A DNA stretch of 64,000 nucleotides from Burkholderia puraquae (GCF_002099195.1 NZ_NBYX01000008.1:1-64000), one strand, 5' to 3'. Counted from the first letter of the stretch, positions 26,853 through 37,288 are shown. Numbers and translations: made by a program. Notes: a model not told the origin generated them from the letters alone.

Positions 26853-28205
26853 TCAGAACACCGCGTGCCCGCTGATCAGGCTCGGCAGCCACGTCGAGAA
26901 GAACGGCAGGTACGTGACGATGTTGATCGCACTGAAGATCGCAAGGTAGTACGGCCACGCCATCTTCGTGGTCTCGCCGATCGACACGTTGCCGATCGCG
27001 CAGCCGACGAACTGCACCGAGCCGATCGGCGGGTGCACGAGGCCGAGCGAGCAGTTCAGCAGCAGCATGATCCCGAACTGCACCGGCCCGACGCCGCACG
27101 CCATTGCAATCGGCAGGAACAGCGGCGTCGTGATCAGGATATGCGCGGCCATGTCGACGAACGTGCCGAGGAACACCTGGATGATGTTGATGTACAGCAG
27201 CATCAGCCACGGCGCGGCGGTCGACTGCTTCAGCAGCCCTTCGATCGCATCCGGAATCTCCAGGTACGACATCTGGAAGCGCAGCATGTTGGACACCGCG
27301 ATCAGCAGCAGCACGACGCCCGTCGTGCGTGCCGCATGCGACAGCGCGCGGCGCAGCTTCTCGGCCGTCAGCGTGCGGTAGACGACCGCGGTCAGCACGA
27401 GCGAGTACACGACGGCGATCGCGGCCGCTTCGGTCGCGGTCGCGATCCCCTTCGCCACGCACACGAGGATGATCGCGATCACCATCAGGCCGGGCACCGC
27501 ACCGACGAAGCTGCGCAGCACCGCATACCAGCCGGGGAACGCGGGCAGTGCCGACGAACCGTCTTCACGGCGCGGATAGCCGTGACGCACGGCCTGCCAG
27601 TACGCGGCGGCGAGCACGAAGCCCATCACCCACAACACCGGCAGCAGCCCCGAGAACAGCAGGTCGCCGATCGACACGCCGCTTACCGGCTGGCCGTGCA
27701 GCATTCCGGTGATGCCCTGCGCGGCGAACGCGTAGATGATCATGTTGGTCGACGTCGGCATCAGCGCGCCGGCGAGCGACGCATGCGTCGTCACGTTGAC
27801 CGCGTACGCGGCGCTGTAGCCTTCGCGCTTCATCAGCGGAATCACCACGCCGCCCATCGCCGACGTATCGGCGGTCGGCGAGCCCGACACGCCGCCGAAC
27901 AGCGTACAGGCGACGACGTTCGCCATCCCGAGGCCGCCGCGGAAATGGCCGACGGTCGCCTGCGCGAAGCGCAGGATCCGGTCCGCGATGCCGCCGTGCA
28001 GCATCAGTTCGCCGGAGAAGATGAAGAACGGTACCGCGAGGAACGAGAACGCATTCATCCCCGAGACCATGGCCTGCATCGCGGTTGCGATCGGCAAACC
28101 TTCGACCATATAGGTCAGCACGCAGGCTATCCCGAGCGCGAACGACACGGGCACGCCCAGCACGAGGAAAATCAGAAAACTGACGGACAGGATCGCGAGT
28201 TCCAT
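26853..28205 (-). CDS. TRAP transporter large permease (DctM family)
   Basis: 450 residues with about 12 hydrophobic segments. Family features include the N-terminal MELAILSVSFLIFLVLGVPV, PFFIFSGELM, GGVSGSPTADTSAMGGVVIP and GLVHPPIGSVQFVGCAIGNV. It is the ion-coupled membrane subunit of a TRAP system for a carboxylate-type solute. The start at 28205 lies 4 bases after the stop of the small permease, and the order DctP-DctQ-DctM is standard. The downstream lactonase suggests a sugar-acid substrate; the solute is not known. Confidence 0.93.
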   Translation of the reverse strand: MELAILSVSFLIFLVLGVPVSFALGIACVLTYMVEGLPIATAMQAMVSGMNAFSFLAVPFFIFSGELMLHGGIADRILRFAQATVGHFRGGLGMANVVACTLFGGVSGSPTADTSAMGGVVIPLMKREGYSAAYAVNVTTHASLAGALMPTSTNMIIYAFAAQGITGMLHGQPVSGVSIGDLLFSGLLPVLWVMGFVLAAAYWQAVRHGYPRREDGSSALPAFPGWYAVLRSFVGAVPGLMVIAIILVCVAKGIATATEAAAIAVVYSLVLTAVVYRTLTAEKLRRALSHAARTTGVVLLLIAVSNMLRFQMSYLEIPDAIEGLLKQSTAAPWLMLLYINIIQVFLGTFVDMAAHILITTPLFLPIAMACGVGPVQFGIMLLLNCSLGLVHPPIGSVQFVGCAIGNVSIGETTKMAWPYYLAIFSAINIVTYLPFFSTWLPSLISGHAVF

Positions 28206-28209
28206 GGCG

Positions 28210-29908
<1,699 letters not shown>

Positions 29909-30372
29909 TCACTTGGTGCATACCCGTAGAGCCGCTGCCATGACGGGTTTTCGGCAAATTTCGGGGAATCGTTTTCTCTGTTTAGGCGAATTCACGCGAA
30001 ACGTTTTCCGGAAATGCGTGCGCGTTAAAGCCGGATGGCGAGCCGACCGCTTCCGTCGGAATCGGAAATCAAACTGTCACTTTGTTTTCAATTGTCATAG
30101 GATGACTGATCACAAAGCCAGCAAGTCAGCGCGATGTCATGAGCACAGGCCGGCCACGCACCGCCGCGTGCGACGCTACCAGGAAGGAACGAAAGGGAGT
30201 CCGGGCAGCGGCTGGCGCCAACGCCTGCCCCGCCGTAGGGCGCGAGAGTATTTGCGACTGGCGCCACGGTTTTGCGACCCGGTGTGACTAAGTGACGGCG
30301 ACCGCCCTACGCATTGTCGACAATACCCCGTGATGTCGCCGGCCGGATTCAAACCGCATAGGTGGCATGTTC

Positions 30373-30383
30373 GCGTAGGGCGC
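30373..30383 (+). repeat. 11-base flanking repeat, left copy
   Basis: GCGTAGGGCGC here is an exact inverted partner of GCGCCCTACGC at 32448-32458. The two enclose the low-GC gene pair (about 2.06 kb between them). Related partial copies occur near 30235 and 30303, so this may be a REP-like intergenic motif rather than a transposon end. Confidence 0.4.
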
Positions 30384-30460
30384 ACGGCTGGCACCATGCT
30401 TTTCCGACTTTCGACCAAGTCGACGTAAGCGACTTGGCTCGCAACTCCGACGGCGGCTCC

Positions 30461-30508
30461 CGGCCAGTTTCGGACGTTCGATGTCCGAATCACGATTGTT
30501 GACAAATC
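30461..30508 (+). repeat. diverged direct repeat, left copy
   Basis: This segment has CGGACGTTCGATGTCC followed by GATTGTTGACAA and aligns with 31896-31940 (GCGGACATTTGATGCCC then GATTGTTGGCAA). The two copies flank the low-GC gene at 30601-31809. Part of the motif (GACATCGAACG, reversed) also occurs near 50285, just after another low-GC gene. Confidence 0.4.
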
Positions 30509-30600
30509 GCTCGCGAACCGTAAACGTGCTGCATTGGTGAGCACCTTTGGCCGCGTTGACCTCGGCCTCTCAACATCGTTTTAGCTAAACGGAATGAGCG

Positions 30601-31809
30601 ATGAGCACAGAAAACAAACAAAAAGACCTCGGACGTAGCAGCGCCAGCGCTTGGTATTCAAATGCGTCGAAGGTGCTACTCGCATTACTTGTGGCAAGCC
30701 GGATGATCTGCGCCGCAGCGCACGCCGACGATAAATCGCTCAATAAAAGCAACATTGTTGACTACAGGCCCTCGACATTTTCTGAGCTAGCCGATACGCC
30801 ATTCTTTTTTTCTATCGGCAACAAGCTGAAGTATGGCAGAGCCATTGTGGACTCTGCGCCAACATTATTCGAGGGTGATTTTTCAGATGGCTTGCACAAC
30901 GCCGTGTACCCATCTCCAAACGAGAAAAGGGCGATCGTAGTTATTGGGAAAAAACTGTACGTGGTCGAGGCGGGAAAAAAACCTTACCTTATCCTGAGCG
31001 AAGCCGACAACGAGGTGGGAAGCTTGCATGCGCTCGGAGCCCAATTCTATCGGCACTTTAGACTTCAATGGGATCCGTCATCGCGGTATATATTGATTCA
31101 GCGAGATCGAAAACAACTTCAAATATCGCAACAATTTTATTCGCCCGACGAATCACTGGTGCGCATTGACACTGACAATCCCACCGTCGTCCGCGAAGTG
31201 ATTCCGGCGGGCCAATTTCGAAGCTCATCATTTTTTCTGATCAATAGCGAGACTGTTTGCTTCAATTTTGAAGTAAACGCAAACAAGATAATATGGAAAT
31301 GTCAGTTGAGTGGAGATGTGAAAGAGGTTAGATCGATTTCTCACGACGAAATCGTATTCGACGATGGCACAATGATTTCCGGAAAACCGTTTGCGTCCTA
31401 CAACGGGAATATTCACGAAACGGAAATATGGCTAACGCACTATGGCTTCTTCATGCGCAGGCTTCAAGATGGGACTGTCGGCATTTTCCGCAGGAATTAT
31501 TCCGTCACCCCATACATGCGGTTAAAACCCTATAAAAATATAAAAGGGCAGGAAATGGACGGACTCTGGCAACGAGATGGTCGGGTGCTTCCAGGTGGCC
31601 GGTATGCTTTCTTGAATATTTACGGAGAGGCTTTCTTGCTTGACAGTCGCGACGGTTCCTACAAGAAACTCCCCGCCGATACGCATTGCTACATCAATTT
31701 CAACTCGGCCGCGCATCAAGGTAGTCTTGGTGTTGTAACTCATGGACCGGACTGGTTCGACGTGGAATTCACACCCGCTTATCCGTTGAGAACGAACTAC
31801 AGCGAGTAG
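30601..31809 (+). CDS. exported protein of unknown function, low-GC acquired gene
   Basis: 402 residues. A basic N-terminus is followed by VLLALLVASRMICAAAHADD, a likely signal peptide with cleavage near AHA. The rest is rich in beta-type stretches and aromatic residues, with repeated short units such as AIVVIGKKLYVVEAGKK and YAFLNIYGEAFLLDSRDGSY that would suit a propeller-like fold. No family is recognised. Base composition and codon use (many AAA, ATA, TTT codons) are far from the neighbouring Burkholderia genes, indicating transfer. The start is the ATG just after AACGGAATGAGCG. It is flanked by diverged direct repeats. Confidence 0.78.
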   Translation: MSTENKQKDLGRSSASAWYSNASKVLLALLVASRMICAAAHADDKSLNKSNIVDYRPSTFSELADTPFFFSIGNKLKYGRAIVDSAPTLFEGDFSDGLHNAVYPSPNEKRAIVVIGKKLYVVEAGKKPYLILSEADNEVGSLHALGAQFYRHFRLQWDPSSRYILIQRDRKQLQISQQFYSPDESLVRIDTDNPTVVREVIPAGQFRSSSFFLINSETVCFNFEVNANKIIWKCQLSGDVKEVRSISHDEIVFDDGTMISGKPFASYNGNIHETEIWLTHYGFFMRRLQDGTVGIFRRNYSVTPYMRLKPYKNIKGQEMDGLWQRDGRVLPGGRYAFLNIYGEAFLLDSRDGSYKKLPADTHCYINFNSAAHQGSLGVVTHGPDWFDVEFTPAYPLRTNYSE

Positions 31810-31895
31810 TGCCGGCCGAACGTCCGCTGCAAAGAAAGCTGGTTGGCCGCTTGGGGTCGATCTGCGCCGGTCGTGCGTTACCGGGCGACAGCCGC

Positions 31896-31940
31896 CGCCA
31901 ATTGCGGACATTTGATGCCCCGTCCAAGATTGTTGGCAAT
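31896..31940 (+). repeat. diverged direct repeat, right copy
   Basis: Partner of 30461-30508: both contain GGAC-TT-GATG-CC and GATTGTTG-CAA in the same order and spacing. This copy lies between the low-GC exported protein and the zinc-ribbon protein. Confidence 0.4.
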
Positions 31941-31967
31941 CCAGTCACTACCCCAACCGCACTGCTA

Positions 31968-32261
31968 ATGCATTGTCCCTATTGCTCCGCTGAACTCGTC
32001 ATAGTCGCGGGAGAAGAGCTTCAATGTGCATCGACGGGCGCACTCTTTAGCCGCTCCGTTCGAATGCAGTTCGAAGCACTCAGGACCGGCGGAACGTCCG
32101 GTCAATCATCTCGGCCCCACCCGGGGCGATGGTTTTGTCCCTGTTGTGGTGAACAGACCAACAATGGCGTTTGTCTGGGCTGTGGCGTCGTGGTTGCTGT
32201 CAAGTTAGCCCGAGAACTCATAGAGCTAAATCCACACGTTCCTCCGCAAATGTCGAGATGA
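31968..32261 (+). CDS. small zinc-ribbon-like protein
   Basis: 97 residues from ATG 31968. Two CxxC pairs typical of zinc ribbons are visible: CPYC at residues 3-6, and FCPCCGEQ with a second knuckle CLGCG about 15 residues later. The middle is polar with a Gly/Ser/Pro linker. The frame continues upstream to 31809 but the MHCPYC start fits small zinc-ribbon proteins best. Function unknown; its place directly after the low-GC exported protein suggests that the two were acquired together, perhaps as a toxin- or effector-associated pair, which is speculation. Confidence 0.6.
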   Translation: MHCPYCSAELVIVAGEELQCASTGALFSRSVRMQFEALRTGGTSGQSSRPHPGRWFCPCCGEQTNNGVCLGCGVVVAVKLARELIELNPHVPPQMSR

Positions 32262-32447
32262 CTGTCCGCAATCGAGAATGAGGGCCGACCGCTCCGGGTC
32301 GGCTGCAGTCAATCGGGCGCAACGAAATGCCACTCCGTTGGCACCGCAGTAAACCAATCGCACAAACTCCGACGCACCACCCCGGCGCCGTTGGCGCGAT
32401 TGGCCGTAAATCGCTGATTTTCTGCACACACCGTTGCCGATACCCTA

Positions 32448-32458
32448 GCGCCCTACGC
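32448..32458 (-). repeat. 11-base flanking repeat, right copy
   Basis: GCGCCCTACGC, exact reverse complement of 30373-30383. It lies 14 bases from the end of the LuxR-type regulator gene. Confidence 0.4.
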
Positions 32459-32472
32459 CTACGCCCGCGCCG

Positions 32473-33564
32473 TCACGTCTGCATGACCAGCGACGTCAGT
32501 TGCGCCGCGCGCGCCACGGTTGTCTTCGCGTAGATCGACTTGATCTGCGTGCGGATCGTGCCGATCGACACGCCGCGCAACGCAGCGCATTCCTGCGGCG
32601 ACAGCCCGTCGCAGCACAGCAGCACAGCGAGGTCGGCCTCGGCCGACGACAGCCCGTAGAACACGCGCAGCCGCTGCGCGCGGGCCGACGGCGAACGCAG
32701 GTCGGCGGCCGTCATCAGCGTCGCGACGCCCGGCCGCTCGCGCATCAGCCGCGACTGCTCGGGCACCGGCATCAACGCCAGCGGCAGCGGTTCGCCCGTG
32801 GCGCGCCGCAACAACAGCCCGCCGCGTGCGTATGCGTGCCGCCACTGCGCATCGTCCACGCAGCCTTCCGGCGCGAAACGCCCGTTCACGACCCGCAGCG
32901 CCGGTTCCGCCGCGATCAGTTGATCGGCCGCGCGATTCGTGTAGCGCAACTCACGCTGCGCGCCGAGCAGGAACACCGGCACCGGAATCGCATCGAGCGC
33001 CGATTCGGCCGCGGCCACGCGCGCTTCGAGCTCGCCGATCCGCGCCTGGATCTGCAACGCGCGGCTGATGTGCATCCCCATGTTTTCGATCGCGTGGCGC
33101 TGATCGTCGGAAAGCCCTTGCGATTCGGGGCCGCCCTGGACGCTGAGGAATGCGCCGGCGCCCTCGTTGCGATGGATGTACAGGCCCGAGATGCTGCCGA
33201 GCCCGTAAGGGTGAAGGAACTCCTGGTAGAACGCGCTGTGCGCGCGCTGGTGCGCGGACAGGTGCTTGACGTCCTCGAACCAGCGGCCCGCCGGCCAGTT
33301 GCCGGCGACCGGCACGACCGGGTCGTACAGGTAGAACTCGGTGTTGTAGGTGTGGTAACACGCGGCGACCCATGACGCGTCGTCGCCCGCCGCCTGCTCG
33401 ATCGCCGGCACCCTCGCCGCGTCGTCGAACGACAGCAGCGTGACCATGCGCACACCGACCCACGATCGCAGCCCGTCTAGCACCGTTTCCCATCGTTGAT
33501 CGCCCAGTGCCGCAGCGTAGACGTCATCGATCCATGCCGATGGAATCAACCCGTTCATTTGCAT
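32473..33564 (-). CDS. LuxR family transcriptional regulator
   Basis: 363 residues. The C-terminal 65 residues form a LuxR/GerE helix-turn-helix: YGLSSAEADLAVLLCCDGLS, PQECAALRGVSIGTIRTQIK and SIYAKTTVARAAQL. The N-terminal 170 residues look like a GAF/PAS-type sensor region (GSISGLYIHRNEGAGAFLSV), followed by a PAS-like stretch at 185-250. No acyl-homoserine-lactone-binding motif is seen, so this is an orphan regulator of another signal. It is transcribed away from the His-leader/aminotransferase unit, which it might control. A second ATG lies two codons in. Confidence 0.85.
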   Translation of the reverse strand: MQMNGLIPSAWIDDVYAAALGDQRWETVLDGLRSWVGVRMVTLLSFDDAARVPAIEQAAGDDASWVAACYHTYNTEFYLYDPVVPVAGNWPAGRWFEDVKHLSAHQRAHSAFYQEFLHPYGLGSISGLYIHRNEGAGAFLSVQGGPESQGLSDDQRHAIENMGMHISRALQIQARIGELEARVAAAESALDAIPVPVFLLGAQRELRYTNRAADQLIAAEPALRVVNGRFAPEGCVDDAQWRHAYARGGLLLRRATGEPLPLALMPVPEQSRLMRERPGVATLMTAADLRSPSARAQRLRVFYGLSSAEADLAVLLCCDGLSPQECAALRGVSIGTIRTQIKSIYAKTTVARAAQLTSLVMQT

Positions 33565-33788
33565 CTGGCCACCCCGCGCCGTGCGTTTTTGTCGAACGTC
33601 TTTTGCGCATCTTAGTCAATCGGCGTCATCGTTTAAATCACTCGTTCGCGTTTGGCCGAAATACCACGTTTGTTACGGTTTATCGTCAGACGTAATGGCT
33701 GCTTTTACGGCTTCGCAACCCGATCGAATTCCGCGCATGCGGCGGCGCCCGCTTTTCATCCGGATCAGGGTATGCCATGATCCGGCCC

Positions 33789-33869
33789 ATGACGATTCGA
33801 AACACCACGATCTCGCTGCACCATCACCACGGACGCCCTCGGTTGCGCCGTGGCTCGTTTCGCATCTAG
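33789..33869 (+). CDS. histidine leader peptide (HisL-like)
   Basis: A 26-residue open frame runs from ATG 33789 to TAG 33867-33869 and encodes four consecutive His codons (CAC CAT CAC CAC) at residues 11-14, in the peptide MTIRNTTISLHHHHGRPRLR and six more residues. Downstream, at 33908-33930, is a GC-rich hairpin with a T run, and then a HisC-like aminotransferase gene. This is the arrangement of the classical his attenuator: stalling at His codons when charged tRNA-His is low would prevent terminator formation. No ribosome binding site was clear. Confidence 0.7.
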   Translation: MTIRNTTISLHHHHGRPRLRRGSFRI

Positions 33870-33907
33870 CAATTGCATCGGGTGAATGCCCGATCAGGAC
33901 GACAACC

Positions 33908-33930
33908 AAGGCGCCTCCGGCGCCTTTTTT
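33908..33930 (+). terminator. attenuator terminator hairpin before the HisC-like gene
   Basis: GGCGCC-TCC-GGCGCC followed by six T (stem extended by A-T pairs at the base) forms a strong rho-independent terminator. It lies 38 bases after the stop of the His-rich leader peptide and 61 bases before the aminotransferase start, so it would cut transcription before the structural gene. Confidence 0.75.
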
Positions 33931-33991
33931 GTTTTTTGCCGCCTTAAAAACCTGCTGCGCCGATCAATCGATACCGTACGGAGAATTTTCA

Positions 33992-35104
33992 ATGCAACAG
34001 CCCTGGAAAGCAGTCGCCTTGCCGGATTTGCCGCTCCGCGAGGACCTCAAGTTGCAGCACGCGTACGGGGCGCCGCAGCTCGATGTGCCGGTCTGCCTGA
34101 ACGTCAACGAGAATCCCTATCCGCCGTCGCCCTCGCTCGTCGAGCGCATCGCGACCGCGGTGGCCGATGCCGCGCGCGCGGCGAATCGCTATCCCGATCG
34201 CGACTTTGCCGGGCTGCGATCGCATCTGGCTGCGTATCTGACGCACGACACCGGCGTGACGGTCGACGCATCGAGCGTCTGGGCAGCCAACGGCTCGAAT
34301 GAAGTGATCCAGCAGATTCTGCAGGCCTTCGGCGGCCCGGGGCGATCGGCGCTGGCCTTTACGCCCGCGTATCCCATGTATGACGAATACTGCCGCACGA
34401 CTTTCACGCGCCTGCATACGTTGCCGCGCACCGAGGATTTCGCGCTGGATCTCGATCAGGCGCTCGACGGTATCCGCGAGCACCAGCCGAGCGTGGTGCT
34501 GCTGACGTCACCGAACAACCCGACCGGAACCGCACTGCCGGTCGACGATATCCGCGCCATCCTCGACATTGCGCCGGGCGTGGTCGTGGTCGACGAAGCC
34601 TATGCCGAGTTCCGGCGTCACGGCGTCCCCAGCGCGGTGACGCTGCTGCCGGAGCATCCGCGGCTCATCGTTACCCGCACGCTGAGCAAGGCGTTCAAGT
34701 TCGCGGGCGGCCGCGTCGGGTATTGCGCGTGCGCGCCTGCGGTCGTGGCAGCGCTGAAGCTGGTGCGACTGCCCTATCACCTGTCCGCCTTTACCCAGGC
34801 GGCGGCCTGCGCGGCGCTGGTCGCGCGCGACGAGATGCTGTCGCAAGTCGAGGCGATCAAGGCCGAGCGCGATTCGACCGTCGGCTGGCTGCGTGGCCTG
34901 GGCCTCACGGTGGCCGATTCCGATGCCAACTTCGTGATGTTCGGCGAGTTTACGGATCGCCACCGGATCTGGAGCGGGCTCCTGCACCACGGCGTCCTGA
35001 TTCGCGAGTCGGGCCCGCCGGCGTATCTCCGCGTGTCCATCGGCACCCGCGCGGAGATGGCCGCGTTTCGTGCGGCCCTGCTTGACGTGATGGCGCCCGG
35101 ATAA
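33992..35104 (+). CDS. hisC: histidinol-phosphate aminotransferase family protein (HisC-like)
   Basis: 370 residues from ATG 33992, after CGGAGAA; the frame is open far upstream. Fold type I aminotransferase motifs: LNVNENPYPPSPSLV, RYPDRDF, WAANGSNEVIQQIL, TPAYPMYDEYC, LTSPNNPTGTALP, VVVDEAYAEF, RTLSKAFKFAGGRVGY with the PLP lysine, and the substrate/phosphate Arg near YLRVSIGTRAEM. The preceding His leader and attenuator show that it responds to histidine supply, supporting histidinol-phosphate aminotransferase activity. It stands alone, without other his genes, so it is probably a second, regulated copy. Confidence 0.88.
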   Translation: MQQPWKAVALPDLPLREDLKLQHAYGAPQLDVPVCLNVNENPYPPSPSLVERIATAVADAARAANRYPDRDFAGLRSHLAAYLTHDTGVTVDASSVWAANGSNEVIQQILQAFGGPGRSALAFTPAYPMYDEYCRTTFTRLHTLPRTEDFALDLDQALDGIREHQPSVVLLTSPNNPTGTALPVDDIRAILDIAPGVVVVDEAYAEFRRHGVPSAVTLLPEHPRLIVTRTLSKAFKFAGGRVGYCACAPAVVAALKLVRLPYHLSAFTQAAACAALVARDEMLSQVEAIKAERDSTVGWLRGLGLTVADSDANFVMFGEFTDRHRIWSGLLHHGVLIRESGPPAYLRVSIGTRAEMAAFRAALLDVMAPG

Positions 35105-35167
35105 GCGACCGGCCATCCGGTCGACGACGCGATGGAGCGCGTGCCGGCACCGTATCCGACGATGCAC

Positions 35168-35419
35168 TTACTTCATCGTCGCGAACCGCAATTCCATCGC
35201 GTCGATCTTCGCAAGTACCGCTTCGCTGAGCGTTCTGACGTGGCGCGGCACATCGGGCGCCGACAGCAGCTCCTCGATTCGCCCTCGCCAGTAGCTCGGA
35301 TGCCGTACACGCCCCGCGCCCGACATCGACACATCGTCAGCGTTCGTCTCGCTGTCCAGGAGAGCCACCATTCTCTGGATGTGAGAGAGCTCTCGTTCTG
35401 CATAGTCTCGTGCCAGCAT
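35168..35419 (-). CDS. small hypothetical protein
   Basis: 83 residues with balanced composition: an N-terminal helix (MLARDYAERELSHIQRMVALL), a central Arg/Ser/Gly-rich part with HPSYWRGRIEELL, and a C-terminal helix (HVRTLSEAVLAKIDAMELRF). It looks like the small cytoplasmic helical proteins common in Burkholderia, of unknown function. It converges on the HisC-like gene. No partner gene is evident. Confidence 0.6.
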   Translation of the reverse strand: MLARDYAERELSHIQRMVALLDSETNADDVSMSGAGRVRHPSYWRGRIEELLSAPDVPRHVRTLSEAVLAKIDAMELRFATMK

Positions 35420-35779
35420 ATTGATTGAAATTCCCCGAAATACGACAACAGGCCTTCCGTCATCAACGCGCCATCGTGTTGCGATGCAAACGACTCACCG
35501 CACACGTCGGTCGTCATCGTACGCAGAAGCTGTGTCAGTCAACCTCGTGGGCATGTGCTGATTCCGACACGGAATGGCGGGCCTATCCGTTTGTTCTGGT
35601 GACTTCCGGCCCCGATGCCCGATGGTCAATCGTAGGCTTACCGTCGTGCGATGGCATCTCCCAAAGTGGGGATGTCCGACGATATTGGCGGGGCGGGGTT
35701 TCTGGAAATGGCGGGAAGTCGGGAGCCGCGCGGCCGGCATGCGGTTGCCGGCCGGCGACAAATTCGCGATCGGCTTGCT

Positions 35780-36125
35780 AATTGAACGGCGCGCCGCCGG
35801 TGCGTTGTCGCCGGGTGGGCAGGCCGCGAGGATTGGCAGCCTGCACCGGCGTAGTGCAGGGTTCGTAGCACGAATGACGACTGCGGGCGCCACCGTGCAG
35901 CACCGTATGCCATAAGCGTCGGCCACGGCAACGTGCGCGCCCTGCCCGACTAACCCGCGCGCAAAATCGCCTGGGCACGGGTCGAACGATAGCGCGGCCC
36001 ACTTGCCCGGCCCGCCGCGCGCATTCACATCGCAGGCATCGAATACCGCCTGAAGCTTGGCGAGACCCTCTTCGTCGAGCAACCTGTCGGAGTCCTTCGG
36101 CAGCAGTCTCCTGTTCTTTCGTCAT
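35780..36125 (-). pseudogene. decayed ankyrin-repeat protein gene
   Basis: The reverse strand begins MTKEQE from 36125, then the coding sense moves to another frame (LLPKDSDRLLDEEGLAKLQA, then a stretch with DACDVNARGG and WLV-like GQGAHVAVADAYG), and again to a third frame (HTVLHGGARSRHS). Joined across the two shifts, these pieces read like an ankyrin-repeat domain protein. I conclude that at least two frameshifts broke it and that its 3' part is lost. The remaining gap, 35420-35779, shows nothing recognisable. Confidence 0.55.
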
Positions 36126-36218
36126 TGCACGCGCCTGTCGTCACTGGCTGGCGCATCATGCATCGGACATCTGAATGTTTTGCGAAACCGCACACCTGCG
36201 AGATACGGTTCGCTGGAC

Positions 36219-36707
36219 TCAGAGATCGGCCTCGCCATGCTTCAGTCCGAAAATGAAATCCGCTTCCACCGATGCGCCTTTGGGTAATTGCAACACACCG
36301 ACCGACGTACGGGTATGAATACCGGCGTCGCCAAGCACCGCATACAAGACGTCGGACGCGCCGTCGGCGACTTCGCTTTGCATCGTGAAGCCGGCTGCAC
36401 TTCGCACATACACGGTGATGCGTGGCACCGTCGCTATCGCGTCGAGCGTACCGCAGTGCTTTCTGATCAGCGAGAGCGCACGCAGCGCCGATACGCCGGC
36501 GGCCCGGCGACCTTCATCGAGCGAAACGGATTCCCCCACGACGCCCACGAAATGCACCACTTCGCCGATCCGCGGAATCTGGCCGGCGATGTAGGCCGTA
36601 TTCCCGTCGACCAGAACGGGCGTGTACTTTCCGCCGATCCTGATTTCCTCGTCCGGATTGAAGCCGAATTCAGCCGCAACCTGGCTCAGCTTATTGTCTC
36701 TGTTCAT
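36219..36707 (-). CDS. RidA family protein
   Basis: 162 residues of the RidA/YjgF/UK114 family. YTPVLVDGNTAYIAGQIPR near the start, CGTLDAIATVPRITVYVRS in the middle and a C-terminal GIHTRTSVGVLQLPKGASVE with the conserved Arg are in the expected order. RidA proteins hydrolyse reactive enamine/imine intermediates or act on related substrates in the cytoplasm. It is a stand-alone gene with an AT-rich upstream region shared with the divergent H-NS-like gene (281 bases). Confidence 0.87.
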   Translation of the reverse strand: MNRDNKLSQVAAEFGFNPDEEIRIGGKYTPVLVDGNTAYIAGQIPRIGEVVHFVGVVGESVSLDEGRRAAGVSALRALSLIRKHCGTLDAIATVPRITVYVRSAAGFTMQSEVADGASDVLYAVLGDAGIHTRTSVGVLQLPKGASVEADFIFGLKHGEADL

Positions 36708-36988
36708 TAGTGAATTCCCCGATACTTCAGAAAAATGTAAAGATTAATTGAGTCTTTTCTTCTTGTCTCCAGGCAGAGAACCCGTCGCGAACGGTCAAAG
36801 TGACGTGCTGCCGCCGTTAAGAGTTCTCGGGTAATCCTCTACGTTTTCTCAAACATGACACACTTTTCAGGTGTTCGAAGCAGTCCTGCATCGTCTTATC
36901 GACCACAAAATGCGTAGTCGAAGAGAATTTCCTCAAAATTTGCCGCTGAAACCGCTATCATGTGTGTACTCAACCTGAAGAGTGATAC

Positions 36989-37288
36989 ATGGCAACCTAC
37001 AAGGAACTGAAAGCCCAAATGGAAGCTTTGGCCGAGAAAGCCGAAGCTGCACGTGCCGCGGAATTCCAGGCGATCGTCGACGACATCCGCACCAAAGTTG
37101 CGGAATTCGGCATTACCGAAAAGGACATTTTCGGTACGCGTCGTGGTCGACCGGCCAAGCAAGCGGCCGCCCCCGTGCAGGCAAAGTATCGCGATCCGAA
37201 GACCGGGGCAACCTGGTCGGGCCGCGGTCGCGCGCCCGCATGGATCAAGGACGCGAAGAATCGCAATCGATTCCTGATCCAGGAATAA
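36989..37288 (+). CDS. H-NS family nucleoid protein
   Basis: 99 residues: an N-terminal coiled-coil dimerisation region (LKAQMEALAEKAEAARAAEF), a flexible linker rich in Ala/Pro, and the C-terminal DNA-binding domain YRDPKTGATWSGRGRAPAWI. The RGRxPxW core contains the AT-hook-like loop that binds AT-rich DNA. Such proteins silence acquired low-GC genes, several of which are in this window. A rho-independent terminator follows at about 37305. Confidence 0.93.
   Translation: MATYKELKAQMEALAEKAEAARAAEFQAIVDDIRTKVAEFGITEKDIFGTRRGRPAKQAAAPVQAKYRDPKTGATWSGRGRAPAWIKDAKNRNRFLIQE

Larger units (their letters stand above)
29909..30600. other. gene-free stretch with short repeats
   Basis: About 690 bases without a supportable gene. 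It holds a 9-11 base motif related to GCGTAGGGCGC three times: around 30235 (+), around 30303 (reversed, one mismatch) and at 30373-30383 (+). A 48-base segment at 30461-30508 is repeated in diverged form at 31896-31940. The base composition falls towards the low-GC gene at 30601. No promoter was assigned. Confidence 0.5.

Noticed and set aside
30373..32458. Insertion sequence bounded by the 11-base inverted repeats
   Set aside because: No transposase is encoded inside, no target-site duplication was seen, and related motif copies occur outside the unit.
35105..35130. Hairpin ACCGG-CCAT-CCGGT after the HisC-like gene as a terminator
   Set aside because: The stem is short and no T run follows.
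35574..35915. 113-residue plus-strand open frame
   Set aside because: Lies against the ankyrin remnant, no motif, Arg/Gly-rich.
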